From assembly GCA_020638855.1 (NCBI GenBank), contig JACKHT010000004.1:62001-126000 (forward strand): a stretch of DNA of 64,000 nt, read 5' to 3'. Positions 1 through 8,612 of this stretch are shown here, piece after piece. The first letter of the stretch is position 1; each line of letters starts with the position of its first letter. The notes beneath the pieces are model-generated. The model ran no database searches. It was not told where the DNA came from and worked only from the letters and a program-made list of their open reading frames with translations. The DNA is from Planctomycetota bacterium (GTDB lineage Bacteria; Planctomycetota; UBA1135; GCA-002686595). The position numbers and the translations under genes were made by a program.

Positions 1-183
1 CTCCTCCTGACGATCCTCACGCACCAGGATGGCGGAGATCTGGGATCCCGCCAGCAGCGCGTCTTGGACCAACCGTACCCCTTCCAGCAGGATCCACGCG
101 TCTTGCTTGCCCCGCACCACGTCACGGACTTGGCGAACGAGCGCATGCGTGGAAGATCGAAGAACCTGAGGATGGCACCGCAC
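1..183 (-). CDS. TrmH/SpoU-family RNA methyltransferase, N-terminal fragment
   Basis: This is the first 61 codons of a minus-strand gene that runs off the left edge. The visible peptide resembles the substrate-binding region at the N-terminus of SpoU/TrmH RNA 2'-O-methyltransferases: a basic helix, then LLEGVRLVQDALLAG, then a strand ending ILVRED. In the family this region precedes the knotted SAM-binding domain, which is outside the window. I chose the GTG at 183 because it is the furthest in-frame start and because TATAAA lies seven bases upstream, the spacing seen at other starts here. It is divergent from rsgA with 78 bases between them. The family call rests on a short N-terminal piece, so the target RNA cannot be given. 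Confidence 0.6.
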   Translation of the reverse strand, partial: MRCHPQVLRSSTHALVRQVRDVVRGKQDAWILLEGVRLVQDALLAGSQISAILVREDRQEE

Positions 184-190
184 GGGGCTT

Positions 191-196
191 TTTATA
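191..196 (-). promoter_or_regulatory. Candidate -10 element of the partial methyltransferase gene
   Basis: On the minus strand TATAAA is followed by seven bases and the GTG at 183. The geometry would place the transcription start at or next to the start codon. No convincing -35 box is visible. Confidence 0.4.
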
Positions 197-261
197 GCAT
201 GCAGCGGGCTTTCCAGCGCCCACGTTGCCCCCCATGCTCCCGCTTTGGTCCGAACTGCCCT

Positions 262-1215
262 ATGGCTCCTAGAATCGGACGCGTTTTGCGCGTCGACGCC
301 AAGGTGGTGCACGTCGACCTCGACGGCGTCACCGTCCAGGCATCCCCGCGCGGCGCGCTCTTCGGCGGATCGGCCCAGAAGAACCCCATCGCCGTAGGCG
401 ACTTCGTCGAGGTCGGGGACGATGGGGATCCGATTCCCGTGGACCGCGTCTTGGAACGCCGCAATTACTTGGGGCGGGTGGCATCCGCCCACGATCCGCG
501 CGAACAGGTTCTGGTGGCCAATGTCGATCAGCTCTTTCTGATCGGCTCGCTTTCGCGCCCGGGCTTCTCGTCGAACCGCACCGATCGCATCTTGGCCGCG
601 TGCTTTTGGCACGAGATTCCGGCCACGCTGGTTTTGAACAAGATCGATCTGGCGGATCCGGGCGAAGTCGACGCGATCACGAAGACCTACGAAGCCATCC
701 CGATCCCTGTCCTGCAAACCTGTGCCTTGGATGGTCGCGGCATGGAGGAGCTGGCGGCGGCCATGAAGGATAAGGTGTCGGTATTCTACGGCCCTTCCGG
801 TTCGGGCAAATCGACCTTGCTCAATCGGATCCAGCCCGACTTGAAGATCAAGGAAGGCCGCATCAGCAAGTATTGGAAGCAGGGCAAGCACACAACCAGC
901 TTCTCGTTCTTGCACCGGCTCGATATGGGCGGGTTCACGATCGACACGCCTGGAATTCGTGCGTTCCGGCTGTTCGATGTGAATCCGGCCGAGATTCGCG
1001 ACATGTTCCCCGATTTCCTCCCGTATCAAGCCAAGTGTCGGTACGTCAACTGCTCGCACGACCACGAACCCGACTGCGGGGTCGCCGATGCGGCCGAACG
1101 GGGTGATCTGGCTGCTTCGCGCTATGCCAGCTACTTGGACATGCTCGACGAATCCCGGCCCAACATGGCCTACAACCCCGACGATGAGCCGATCGACGAA
1201 GAATCCGAGGGCTAA
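262..1215 (+). CDS. rsgA: Ribosome small subunit-dependent GTPase RsgA
   Basis: This is a circularly permuted GTPase that acts late in 30S subunit assembly. The permuted motif order is visible: G4 N126-K-I-D129, then the P-loop G177-PSGSGKS-184, then G3 D228-T-P-G231. An OB-like N-terminal region (about 1-75) precedes the GTPase domain. The C-terminal zinc knuckle has the family spacing, with ligands C259, C264, H266 and C272. The start at ATG 262 gives 317 residues, usual for the family. The reading frame stays open to 64, but that extra peptide has no family-like content. The TAA stop overlaps the stop of the convergent gene by a few bases. Confidence 0.95.
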   Translation: MAPRIGRVLRVDAKVVHVDLDGVTVQASPRGALFGGSAQKNPIAVGDFVEVGDDGDPIPVDRVLERRNYLGRVASAHDPREQVLVANVDQLFLIGSLSRPGFSSNRTDRILAACFWHEIPATLVLNKIDLADPGEVDAITKTYEAIPIPVLQTCALDGRGMEELAAAMKDKVSVFYGPSGSGKSTLLNRIQPDLKIKEGRISKYWKQGKHTTSFSFLHRLDMGGFTIDTPGIRAFRLFDVNPAEIRDMFPDFLPYQAKCRYVNCSHDHEPDCGVADAAERGDLAASRYASYLDMLDESRPNMAYNPDDEPIDEESEG

Positions 1216-1730
1216 GCGGGCACGTTGAAGTCGTACACGTAGCTCAGCCGCTCCTTGTTGAGGATGGCGTAGGAGAGCTCGGTCAACTTCTTCAAGTGCG
1301 GGTCGTCCTGGTGTTTGAACCCGCGCACCTTGGGGGCGCGCATCACAAAGAAGCGACGGGTGGCTTGGTCGGAGTTCTCGTAGGCGCGGGCGCGGATGTC
1401 CCCTGCCAGCTCCAGGTTGACCGAACCCGTGAAGAACAACCGAACCCGTTGCAGGTGGTCGGTTTGCTCGCGGGCCAATTCGCGTCGAGTCCCGTCGCCG
1501 GCCTCATCCAGGAATTCGTGGGCCAGCAGGATCTCGCGGATGTTGACCTGCAACTGCGGGGTTTGGATCCGCTCACGCGAGTTGAGGTCCACCAGGACCA
1601 CATCGCGCATCGAGACAAACTGGCGCTCGTGTTCGTCGAGTAGCTTGGACAGTCGGGTGTACTTCCCTTCGACGTTGCCCTTGATTAGGAACGCGCTGGT
1701 CAGCAGAAGGTCGCTTCGGAGGCTACTCAT
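1212..1730 (-). CDS. Conserved hypothetical protein, 172 aa
   Basis: I do not recognise the family with confidence. The protein is soluble, with no signal peptide or membrane segment. It begins with a strand-rich stretch that includes FLIKGNVEGKYTRLSKLLDEHE and is followed by alternating basic and acidic segments. The C-terminal half contains a charged region and ends in YVYDFNVPA. The ATG at 1730 is the first that avoids running through the end of folC. It lies 16 bases after the folC stop, so the two are probably cotranscribed. It converges with rsgA and overlaps its stop codon. It may belong to a planctomycete-restricted DUF family, which I cannot confirm here. Confidence 0.75.
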   Translation of the reverse strand: MSSLRSDLLLTSAFLIKGNVEGKYTRLSKLLDEHERQFVSMRDVVLVDLNSRERIQTPQLQVNIREILLAHEFLDEAGDGTRRELAREQTDHLQRVRLFFTGSVNLELAGDIRARAYENSDQATRRFFVMRAPKVRGFKHQDDPHLKKLTELSYAILNKERLSYVYDFNVPA

Positions 1731-1746
1731 GGTCGTGGGGGGCCCC

Positions 1747-3024
1747 CTAGGCCGGAACGAGCCGACCGCGGAGGGCACCCACCAAATGCAGCGAGCCAAT
1801 CACCAGCACCCAACCGTCGGGCTGCGCTCTCTCGAGGGCGTTCGAGAGTGCGTCCGTAGGCGAAGTGTGGGCTTGGCTCACCAACCCTTGATCGGCCGCT
1901 AGGGCCGCCAGTTGGGCTGGATCGCGATGGAGGCTACCCTCGACTGAGGTGCAATGGACCCTATCGGCCACGCCCGATAGCGTCTTGAGGATGGATGCGG
2001 CATCCTTGTCCTGTCCCAGGGCTAGCACCACCTGGGGGGGCCTTTTTGCGAATTCCCGCTCGGAAAGCTGTCGCAGCGCAGAAGCCACGCTGCTCGCCAC
2101 GTGGGCTCCATCGAGCACCACGGTGACCCCGGCAGTGGAAAAAACTTCCAGGCGTCCGGGCAACTGGGCTCGAGCGATCGCCGCAGCGGTCAGGCAGTCG
2201 GGCCCCAACCGCTCCCAACCACGTTTTCCCAAGAGTTCCAGCCCGCGCCGGGCGAGGGCTTGGTTGGTGGCGGCAAAGCTTGCTGTGGGCGGAACGACCT
2301 CCCAGTAGATGCCCAAGTTTGCAGCGATGCGGGCGATCTCGGCTCCGGCGTCTTCCTGGGCTCCCCGCGAGCGATCTGCGGGAACACCAAGGGCCAGCAC
2401 GCAACCCACTTTCAAGATGCCCGCCTTTTCGCGCGCAATGGCCACTCGAGTCGAACCCAAGATGTCGGTGTGCTCCAAGTCGATCGACGTGATCACGCAC
2501 AGGTCCCCATGGATCACATTGGTCGAGTCCAGCCGCCCGCCAAGGCCCACTTCGACCACAGCCCAATCCACAGCGGCGGCACGAAAGGCGACGAACGCTG
2601 CAGCGGTGACGAGGTCGAACCAAGTCGCCCCCGCCCCTTCGGTCCCCACCCGCTCGGCCGCTTCGCGCGCCTCCAAAACGTCAAACAGCGCCGCTGCCAA
2701 TGCTGCGTCGTCGATCCACCCCTGGTCGAGGTGCACCCGTTCGTTCAAACGCTCGACATGGGGCGAGGCATACACTCCGACCGAATAGCCCGCTTCGCGC
2801 AGCCCTTCCCCCAAGAGACGCGCCACCGACCCCTTGCCCTTGGTTCCGGCCACGTGGATCGAACGGAAAGCCCGTTCGGGGTTCCCCAGGCGCACCATCA
2901 GGTCGACCATGGGCGCCACATCGACGCGCATCGCCCCACTGCGAAGCTTGCGTTCCCAATTGATGCGGGCGTTGAGTCGAGCCAAGGACTCTGCGAGCGG
3001 GGGGTACGGCGAGGAGTGCGACAT
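1747..3024 (-). CDS. folC: Folylpolyglutamate synthase / dihydrofolate synthase (Mur ligase family)
   Basis: This ATP-dependent ligase adds glutamate to folates, and often also makes dihydrofolate from dihydropteroate. The P-loop is G60-TKGKGS-66. The central region has the family sequence VITSIDLEHTDILG, with the acidic and histidine residues used for metal binding. The C-terminal domain has the conserved VLDGAH, but the Asn-Pro that usually follows is replaced by Val-Ala. The length of 425 residues is normal. I used ATG 3024; the longer reading adds 19 unconvincing residues. Another candidate -10, TAGATT, lies about 40 bases upstream at 3063-3068. The small gene at 1212-1730 follows closely in the same orientation. 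Confidence 0.9.
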   Translation of the reverse strand: MSHSSPYPPLAESLARLNARINWERKLRSGAMRVDVAPMVDLMVRLGNPERAFRSIHVAGTKGKGSVARLLGEGLREAGYSVGVYASPHVERLNERVHLDQGWIDDAALAAALFDVLEAREAAERVGTEGAGATWFDLVTAAAFVAFRAAAVDWAVVEVGLGGRLDSTNVIHGDLCVITSIDLEHTDILGSTRVAIAREKAGILKVGCVLALGVPADRSRGAQEDAGAEIARIAANLGIYWEVVPPTASFAATNQALARRGLELLGKRGWERLGPDCLTAAAIARAQLPGRLEVFSTAGVTVVLDGAHVASSVASALRQLSEREFAKRPPQVVLALGQDKDAASILKTLSGVADRVHCTSVEGSLHRDPAQLAALAADQGLVSQAHTSPTDALSNALERAQPDGWVLVIGSLHLVGALRGRLVPA

Positions 3025-3226
3025 GGTGCAGTGGTTGCGTCTTGGAACAGCACGTGTACCGAATCTAGACGCCGGTTCCACATCTTCGCTGGGAAAGTAG
3101 GCCAGCCGCGACCAGAAACGACCGACTTCCCGCTTAGCCCCCCATGCAGGGTTGCCTCCGGTACCGTGGCCCTCGCTACCGTATGAACGCGGCTACTTTC
3201 ACGCCACCAAGCGAACACCCCACCCC

Positions 3227-3649
3227 ATGACCGACCTCCTCCACCGCATCAAGGTATTCCTCTACCGTCAGGCCAACCCGGCTCCCGAATACCTGCTGCT
3301 CAAACCCTTCCACGGCATGGAGGCGCTCTGGGGACCCTTGCAAAGCGAGCTGGGGTTCGGAGAAAAGCTTGAACCTGCGATCCGCCACCACGTGCGCGCA
3401 GACTTGGGGCTCGTGGCTCCGGGCCAATTGATCGACCTCAAGGCTCCCAGCATCTGGACCCTCGGAGACGAGGACGTCATCGAGTGGAACTACGGCTATG
3501 AGTGCACGGATCGGCTGGACCGCGACCTCATCAGCCGCAATTGGTCCGATTACCGCTGGGAGGACTTCACCGTCGCTTACCCGGCGCTTGGGTTGGAGTT
3601 CGATCGCCAAGCGATCTTGCGACTGCACTCCAATTTGTCCGCGGCCTAG
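3227..3649 (+). CDS. Nudix-like protein, catalytic box degenerate
   Basis: A 140-residue soluble protein with the outline of a Nudix fold: a first strand IKVFLYR, a second strand ending EYLLLKPF, and a glycine followed by a helix where the Nudix box should be. The box consensus needs G, then REUXEE, about 20 residues later. Here the corresponding helix reads KLEPAIRHHVRADLGL, so the metal-binding glutamates are mostly missing. A late WEDF near residue 115 is also typical of Nudix proteins. It may bind a nucleotide-like ligand without hydrolysing it, or be a distant structural relative. ATG 3227 is preceded by CCCC rather than a Shine-Dalgarno site. Confidence 0.65.
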   Translation: MTDLLHRIKVFLYRQANPAPEYLLLKPFHGMEALWGPLQSELGFGEKLEPAIRHHVRADLGLVAPGQLIDLKAPSIWTLGDEDVIEWNYGYECTDRLDRDLISRNWSDYRWEDFTVAYPALGLEFDRQAILRLHSNLSAA

Positions 3650-3663
3650 TGGGGGGCGCCTCG

Positions 3664-4896
3664 CTACCCGAGGAATTCCAACTTGGGTAGTTTTGCCCCG
3701 AGCAAGCGTTCACTGTCCTGATCGAAGAGGCCCTCGATCAGCGTTGCGTAGATGGATCGGAAGTCGATGGTGACCTTGAGATCACCCTCGTCAAGGTCGG
3801 TGAGGCTCGGCGTGGGGCCAAAGATGCCGCCCTGGACGTTGTGCCCAAGGATCAGCGAAGGTCCGCCCTTGCCGTGGTCGGTTCCCTGGCTGCCATTCTC
3901 GTTCACGCGGCGGCCAAATTCGGAGTACACCAAAACCACTGCCTCGCGACCGATCTCGGTGCGCCCAAGATCCTGGAGCAGCGCACCGAGCGCTTCATCG
4001 ATCAGGACCATTTGTCGGTCGTGTGCGTTTTTCTCGCGCGCATGGGTGTCGAAGCCACCGACGGCGGCTGACAACACCCGCGGCGGAGCTCCATCGGGAA
4101 AGTTGAGCATGGCGCAGATATCGCGCGCGCTTTGACCGAGGGGGGTCTTGGGGTAGGCCACCGGAGTTCGGTAGCCCGCGGTGGCGGCCCGCACTCGCAA
4201 CGATTCCTTGGAGGCCTCCTTGGACAGCTGGCGGATGCGATCGAGCGCTGCGTTGCCGCTAGGTTTGGCTTGGCCCTTCTGCTTGGCTTGGCCCTCGAGC
4301 ACCGCCCTCGGCCCTTCGCCCATGGTTGCGAAGTGATCGGGGTTCTCGACCGCGAGCGGGGAACGGGTGGGCGAAAAATGCGCTCCCAGGGGATCCGATC
4401 CGAAGTGCACGACCGCATCGCTCCCGCGATCGGGCCAAGCCATATCGCCGAGGCGTGCGATCCACCCGGGAGTGGCTGCCGCGCGCACGGGGTCCGCCGA
4501 GTGCCAGATGTCGGTGGCCCGGAAGTGTGAACGTACTCCTCCCGGGACGCCCACGCCTTCCAAGATGGCGACCTGGTTGGCCCGGAAGGCCAACGCCAGT
4601 TTGGCAAGACCTGGGTGGAACCCGTGGGTCGGATCAAGCACCAACGCTTCGTCTGGGCGCACCAAGGCCGTACTCCTTGCGCGTAGGTAATTTGGGTCTT
4701 GGGTGGGAATGACCATCGAAAGGCCATCGTTGCCCCCCTTGAGCTCGATCATGATCAAGGTTCGATCGAGCTTGCCGGCCTTCCCGTCCCGGCGAGCCAG
4801 CGGCCAGGCTTGGACTAGACCGGTCGCGGCAAGAGCAGCCGACGCTTGCAAGAAGGTACGGCGACTGACGCGCCCGTTCGGTTGGCGGTGGTTCAT
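3664..4896 (-). CDS. DUF1501 family protein, Tat-exported
   Basis: A 410-residue protein with a twin-arginine signal: S-R12-R13-T-F-L, a hydrophobic stretch, then an Ala-rich cleavage region. The mature part carries DUF1501 hallmarks: LIMIELKGGNDGLS near the N-terminus, DPTHGFHPGLAKL, and late segments with FDTHAREKNAH, SEFGRRVNENGSQGTDHGKG and GHNVQGG. DUF1501 belongs to the alkaline phosphatase/sulfatase-like superfamily, and its biochemical role is not settled. The ATG at 4896 lies five bases past the stop of the upstream DUF1800 gene, so the pair is translationally close. Such pairs are usually exported together and thought to act on a shared extracytoplasmic substrate. Confidence 0.9.
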   Translation of the reverse strand: MNHRQPNGRVSRRTFLQASAALAATGLVQAWPLARRDGKAGKLDRTLIMIELKGGNDGLSMVIPTQDPNYLRARSTALVRPDEALVLDPTHGFHPGLAKLALAFRANQVAILEGVGVPGGVRSHFRATDIWHSADPVRAAATPGWIARLGDMAWPDRGSDAVVHFGSDPLGAHFSPTRSPLAVENPDHFATMGEGPRAVLEGQAKQKGQAKPSGNAALDRIRQLSKEASKESLRVRAATAGYRTPVAYPKTPLGQSARDICAMLNFPDGAPPRVLSAAVGGFDTHAREKNAHDRQMVLIDEALGALLQDLGRTEIGREAVVLVYSEFGRRVNENGSQGTDHGKGGPSLILGHNVQGGIFGPTPSLTDLDEGDLKVTIDFRSIYATLIEGLFDQDSERLLGAKLPKLEFLG

Positions 4897-4900
4897 GGGA

Positions 4901-6538
4901 TCAACCAAGGTTGGCCTCGGGCAGCGAAAGGATCAGGTGCAGGGTCTGCATCAGCAGTTTTTGGGCCTTGTCAGGCTTGGTCAATAGTTTGCCCGGGTGC
5001 AGATTCAAGCGCTTGCGCCCTTCGCGCAAGAAATCCTGGACGAGTCGCTGCGTTTCGGCAGGGACCGGAATCGCGAGGCATTCCTCGAGCAGGGCCTGGG
5101 CGATCTCTTCGTCGCTAGTCTTGTGGTTTTGCTTGAGCCAAGCGACCACGGGAACTTCCACGGCGAGTTTGTCGCGTTGGATGGTCGTGAGTAGGCGCAC
5201 CAAGGGGCCTCCGCGCCGTTTGGGCTCGGGTGGTGTTTCCTGGCCCGCGTCCGGATCGTCCATCATACCGTCCATCATGTCGATGGCTTCGGCGACTTGG
5301 TCGCGCAGGTCCTTGCCGGAGATCTCCCCAAGGATCGCGCCCCAAGCATTGCTACGCAGCATCAACGACGACTCGGTCAACCAAGCGAATCCACCATCCC
5401 AACCCTTCACGCTGGGCGGGTCGAGCAAGGTTTGGCCCAGCATGCTCGCTGCCTGATACAAGAGCTCCGCAGGAACCGGCACCTGCAGCCGACGCGCCGT
5501 GCCCACCACGTACTCGATCGGAGACAGCACTTTGGTGCCCATGACTTCGTCGCGGTAGAAGGCGGGATCCAGGAAAAGGGTGCGCAGAAAGGGTTCCAAT
5601 TCGTATTTTGAGTCGCGCAACAACTTGGCATAGCTCTGCAAACGCATGGGGCTAGGGTCGGCGCCTTCGAACTCGTTGATCAAGCGCTTGGCCACGTATT
5701 CGGCACAAGCGGGCTGCTCAAGCAAGACCTCGACCAAGCCATCGGCCGACTCCACCCCGCTGTAGCCCAAGAGATACTTCTCCTCGGGATCGTGCTGGCC
5801 CTTGGCGAAGAAGAATCCTTCCTCGCGCACGGTGTAGCCGGTCAAAGCCCGGGCCGCTTCACGGATGTCCTCTTCGGTGTATTGGCCTTCGCCCAAAGAA
5901 AACAACTCCATCAGCTCGCGCGCAAGGTTCTCATTGGGCTTGCGCCGGTTGTTGGTGTTGTTGTCCAAGTACAACAGCATCGCCGGGTCTTCGAGAATGG
6001 CACGCAACAACTTGCCGTAGTTCCCCAAGGCGTAACTGCGGAAAAGCTGATTCTGCGCGACCAAGTAGTCCGACTGCTGAACCTTTTGGTGGGCACTCAC
6101 CAACCACCCGTGCAAGATGAGGGTCATGCGTTCGCGCAGTGGGTCCTGGCCAGCCACCATCTGTTCCAACCACCACTTCGAAAAATCGTCAACTTGCTTG
6201 CGATTGTTTTGCCGAACGGCGCGGTCCAGCTCGCGGCGCTCGTCGTCGTTGGCCGCCGCGCGGGCCCGGCGATCGACCCGATACACTTGAAACTCAAACG
6301 CCGGAGCAGGGCGGCCGCCGGCAAGCAAACGGTCGACCACGGCTTCGGGCCCAGCGGCGACCGCCAAGGCGATTTCCTCGGAGGTGGCGCCAAACCCCGC
6401 TCGATTGAGCAGGTGTTCCGCCTGGACCGGGGTCCAGGCCAGCGAACTCGAGTCCGGGGCGACCTGTGTTTCTTGCCCCCCCGCAAGCTGGGGGGCGCCC
6501 AAGGGAAGGGCCAAGAGGAGTGCGGCGAGTGCTTTCAT
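4901..6538 (-). CDS. DUF1800 domain protein, secreted
   Basis: A 545-residue protein starting with a classical signal peptide (hydrophobic to about residue 20, then GGQETQ). The DUF1800 pattern is clear: HLLNRAGFGAT near residue 45, RMTLILHGWLVSAHQKV, and the highly conserved block NENLARELMELFSLGEGQ followed by YTEEDIREAARALTGYT. The C-terminal part holds the family segment around PPSVKGWDGG. The function of DUF1800 is not established. It is nearly always encoded next to a DUF1501 protein, as here. The start has GGAG five bases upstream and a possible TAGGGA -10 further up. It is divergent from the ubiD-type gene, with a 196-base intergenic region. Confidence 0.9.
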   Translation of the reverse strand: MKALAALLLALPLGAPQLAGGQETQVAPDSSSLAWTPVQAEHLLNRAGFGATSEEIALAVAAGPEAVVDRLLAGGRPAPAFEFQVYRVDRRARAAANDDERRELDRAVRQNNRKQVDDFSKWWLEQMVAGQDPLRERMTLILHGWLVSAHQKVQQSDYLVAQNQLFRSYALGNYGKLLRAILEDPAMLLYLDNNTNNRRKPNENLARELMELFSLGEGQYTEEDIREAARALTGYTVREEGFFFAKGQHDPEEKYLLGYSGVESADGLVEVLLEQPACAEYVAKRLINEFEGADPSPMRLQSYAKLLRDSKYELEPFLRTLFLDPAFYRDEVMGTKVLSPIEYVVGTARRLQVPVPAELLYQAASMLGQTLLDPPSVKGWDGGFAWLTESSLMLRSNAWGAILGEISGKDLRDQVAEAIDMMDGMMDDPDAGQETPPEPKRRGGPLVRLLTTIQRDKLAVEVPVVAWLKQNHKTSDEEIAQALLEECLAIPVPAETQRLVQDFLREGRKRLNLHPGKLLTKPDKAQKLLMQTLHLILSLPEANLG

Positions 6539-6734
6539 GTTGCTCCGGAATCCCTACGCCCCAGCGGGCAGCCTTGGCCTACAGCCGTGCGGAACCAGCT
6601 CCATTCTAGTGAGTAGGCGACTTTCCGGGGGTTTCGCAGGCCTCCAACCCTTTTGCAGGATCATCGGCTGGAAATCGTTGTCCCGGTGTTCCAATCCAAG
6701 CAAACTGACCACCCCCTACGCCCCGGGGAACCCC

Positions 6735-8540
6735 ATGCGTGATGCTCCCCAAGACCTGCGTGCCTTCCTCCAGACCTTAAGGTCCGAACGGGAAGTTGTG
6801 GAGATCTCGGCCCCGGTGGATTCTGAATTGGAAGCCGCCGAGGTCCACCGTCGCGTGATCGCTGCAGGTGGCCCAGCGCTCTACTTTTCGCAGGTCCAAG
6901 GCGCTGCCTTCCCGCTGGTTACTGGCCTCTTCGGAACCCAGCGCCGGGTCGAGTTGGCCTTTGGTCCTCGACCGGAAGCATTGATCCGCGAAGTCGCGCG
7001 GCTGCCCGAGGAATTGATGCCACCGAGCTTGGGCAAGCTTTGGAAGCACCGTTCGCTGTTCCAGAGCCTCGCCAAGGTGGGCATGCGCACCAGCCGGCGT
7101 GGACCCGTGACCGAGGTGGTCGAGGCGGATGCCGCGCTGCACCGGCTGCCTGCGCTCAAGACGTGGAAGCGTGACGGAGGTCCTTTTCTCACGCTGCCGC
7201 TGGTCATGACCCAGCACCCGCAAACTGGGGTTCCCAACCTGGGTATGTACCGCGTACAGGTTTTCGATGACCGCGAAGTCGGCGTGCACATGCAGATCGG
7301 CAAGGGAGGCGGGTTCCACTTGGCTGCTGCCGAGGCGCAAGGCCAGGCGCTCCCGGTGCGCATCCATCTGGGTGGCCCCCCCGCGCTGATCCTCTCGGCC
7401 ATCGCGCCGCTCCCAGAAAATGTGCCCGAATTGCTGCTGACAAGCCTGTGCCTGGGTCGCAAGTTGCCACTCGTGCGCGATCCCGGCGGAGGACCGCCCG
7501 TAGTCGCGAGCGCGGAGTTCGTTTTGTGCGGTTCGATCGAGCCGGGTGCGCGGCGCCCCGAAGGACCCTTTGGCGACCACTACGGCTACTACTCCGAGAT
7601 CCACGACTACCCGTTCATGAAGGTGCATTCGTTGATGCGCCGCAAGGACGCGATCTTTCCCGCGACGGTCGTGGGCAAGCCTCGACAAGAGGACTTCTTC
7701 ATCGGCGACTACCTGCAAGAACTGCTTTCGCCGCTCTTCCCTCTCGTGATGCCCACGGTCCTCGACCTGTGGTCCTATGGGGAAACCGGATACCACGCCC
7801 TGTCCGCAGCGCGCGTTCGTGAGCGCTACCGGCGCGAGGCGATGATGAGCGCCTTCCGAATCTTGGGCGAGGGGCAGTTGTCGCTGACGAAGTTCCTGCT
7901 CTTGACCGATGGTGCGGTGGACTTGCACGACTTCCCTGCCACGCTGACCTACATCCTCGAACGAGCGGACTTCCGGAGCGACTTGTTCTTGCTGCCCCAT
8001 TTGGCCATGGACTCGTTGGACTACGCCGGTCCAAAGATCGACCAGGGCTCGAAGGGCATTCTGCTGGGGGTTGGCGACCCGATCCGCAAGCTGCGGGATC
8101 GCTTCGAAGGAACCCCAAGTCCAGCCATTGGCCGTGTGCGCGTCTTCTGCCCCGGTTGCTTGGTGGTGGATCTTGCGCAAACCCCTAGCCGCGATTGGCA
8201 CCCCCGAGACTTGGCACAGGACCCTGCGTTTGCCGATTGGCCGCTCGTCGTGCTTTCCGACGATGCCGAACGGGCGACCCGCTCGAGTCCCAACTTCCTG
8301 TGGACCACCTTCACGCGTTTCGACCCCGCGCGCGACTTGCACGCTAAGGAATCGCGGCTCTTGAACCAGCATGCGGCCCACACGCCCCCGCTGGTGCTCG
8401 ATGCGCGCATGAAGCCGGGCTATCCCGAAGAACTCTTTTGCGACGAGGCCACCGCCGCACTCGTCGATCGGCGCTGGAAGGAATACTTTCCCCAAGGTGG
8501 CGTCGAGATGGGCGATTCCGATCGCGGGCATTTGGATTAG
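6735..8540 (+). CDS. UbiD family (de)carboxylase
   Basis: A 601-residue prenylated-FMN-dependent decarboxylase of the UbiD superfamily. The family core is visible: NLGMYRVQVFDDREVGVHMQ, which supplies the conserved Arg for cofactor binding, and PEGPFGDHYGYYSE, which supplies the catalytic glutamate and the metal-binding residues. The C-terminal region IDQGSKGILLGVGDPIRK is also typical. Substrates in the family range from 4-hydroxybenzoate derivatives to aromatic acids, and the sequence alone does not tell which applies. No ubiX flavin prenyltransferase is present in the window, so the cofactor must be supplied from elsewhere. ATG 6735 was chosen because the family N-terminus (DLRAFLQTL) follows directly; the open frame to 6384 overlaps the divergent gene. 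Confidence 0.88.
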   Translation: MRDAPQDLRAFLQTLRSEREVVEISAPVDSELEAAEVHRRVIAAGGPALYFSQVQGAAFPLVTGLFGTQRRVELAFGPRPEALIREVARLPEELMPPSLGKLWKHRSLFQSLAKVGMRTSRRGPVTEVVEADAALHRLPALKTWKRDGGPFLTLPLVMTQHPQTGVPNLGMYRVQVFDDREVGVHMQIGKGGGFHLAAAEAQGQALPVRIHLGGPPALILSAIAPLPENVPELLLTSLCLGRKLPLVRDPGGGPPVVASAEFVLCGSIEPGARRPEGPFGDHYGYYSEIHDYPFMKVHSLMRRKDAIFPATVVGKPRQEDFFIGDYLQELLSPLFPLVMPTVLDLWSYGETGYHALSAARVRERYRREAMMSAFRILGEGQLSLTKFLLLTDGAVDLHDFPATLTYILERADFRSDLFLLPHLAMDSLDYAGPKIDQGSKGILLGVGDPIRKLRDRFEGTPSPAIGRVRVFCPGCLVVDLAQTPSRDWHPRDLAQDPAFADWPLVVLSDDAERATRSSPNFLWTTFTRFDPARDLHAKESRLLNQHAAHTPPLVLDARMKPGYPEELFCDEATAALVDRRWKEYFPQGGVEMGDSDRGHLD

Positions 8541-8612
8541 GGCGGCGAGCGATCGGGGGGTGCGAAGGTTCGGCCGGGTTCACCCGGCGCAACGCACGCT
8601 GCCCCAGGATTC

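Noticed and set aside
6777..8531. 584-codon open frame antisense to the ubiD-type gene
   Set aside because: Shadow of a conserved decarboxylase, with no motifs of its own.
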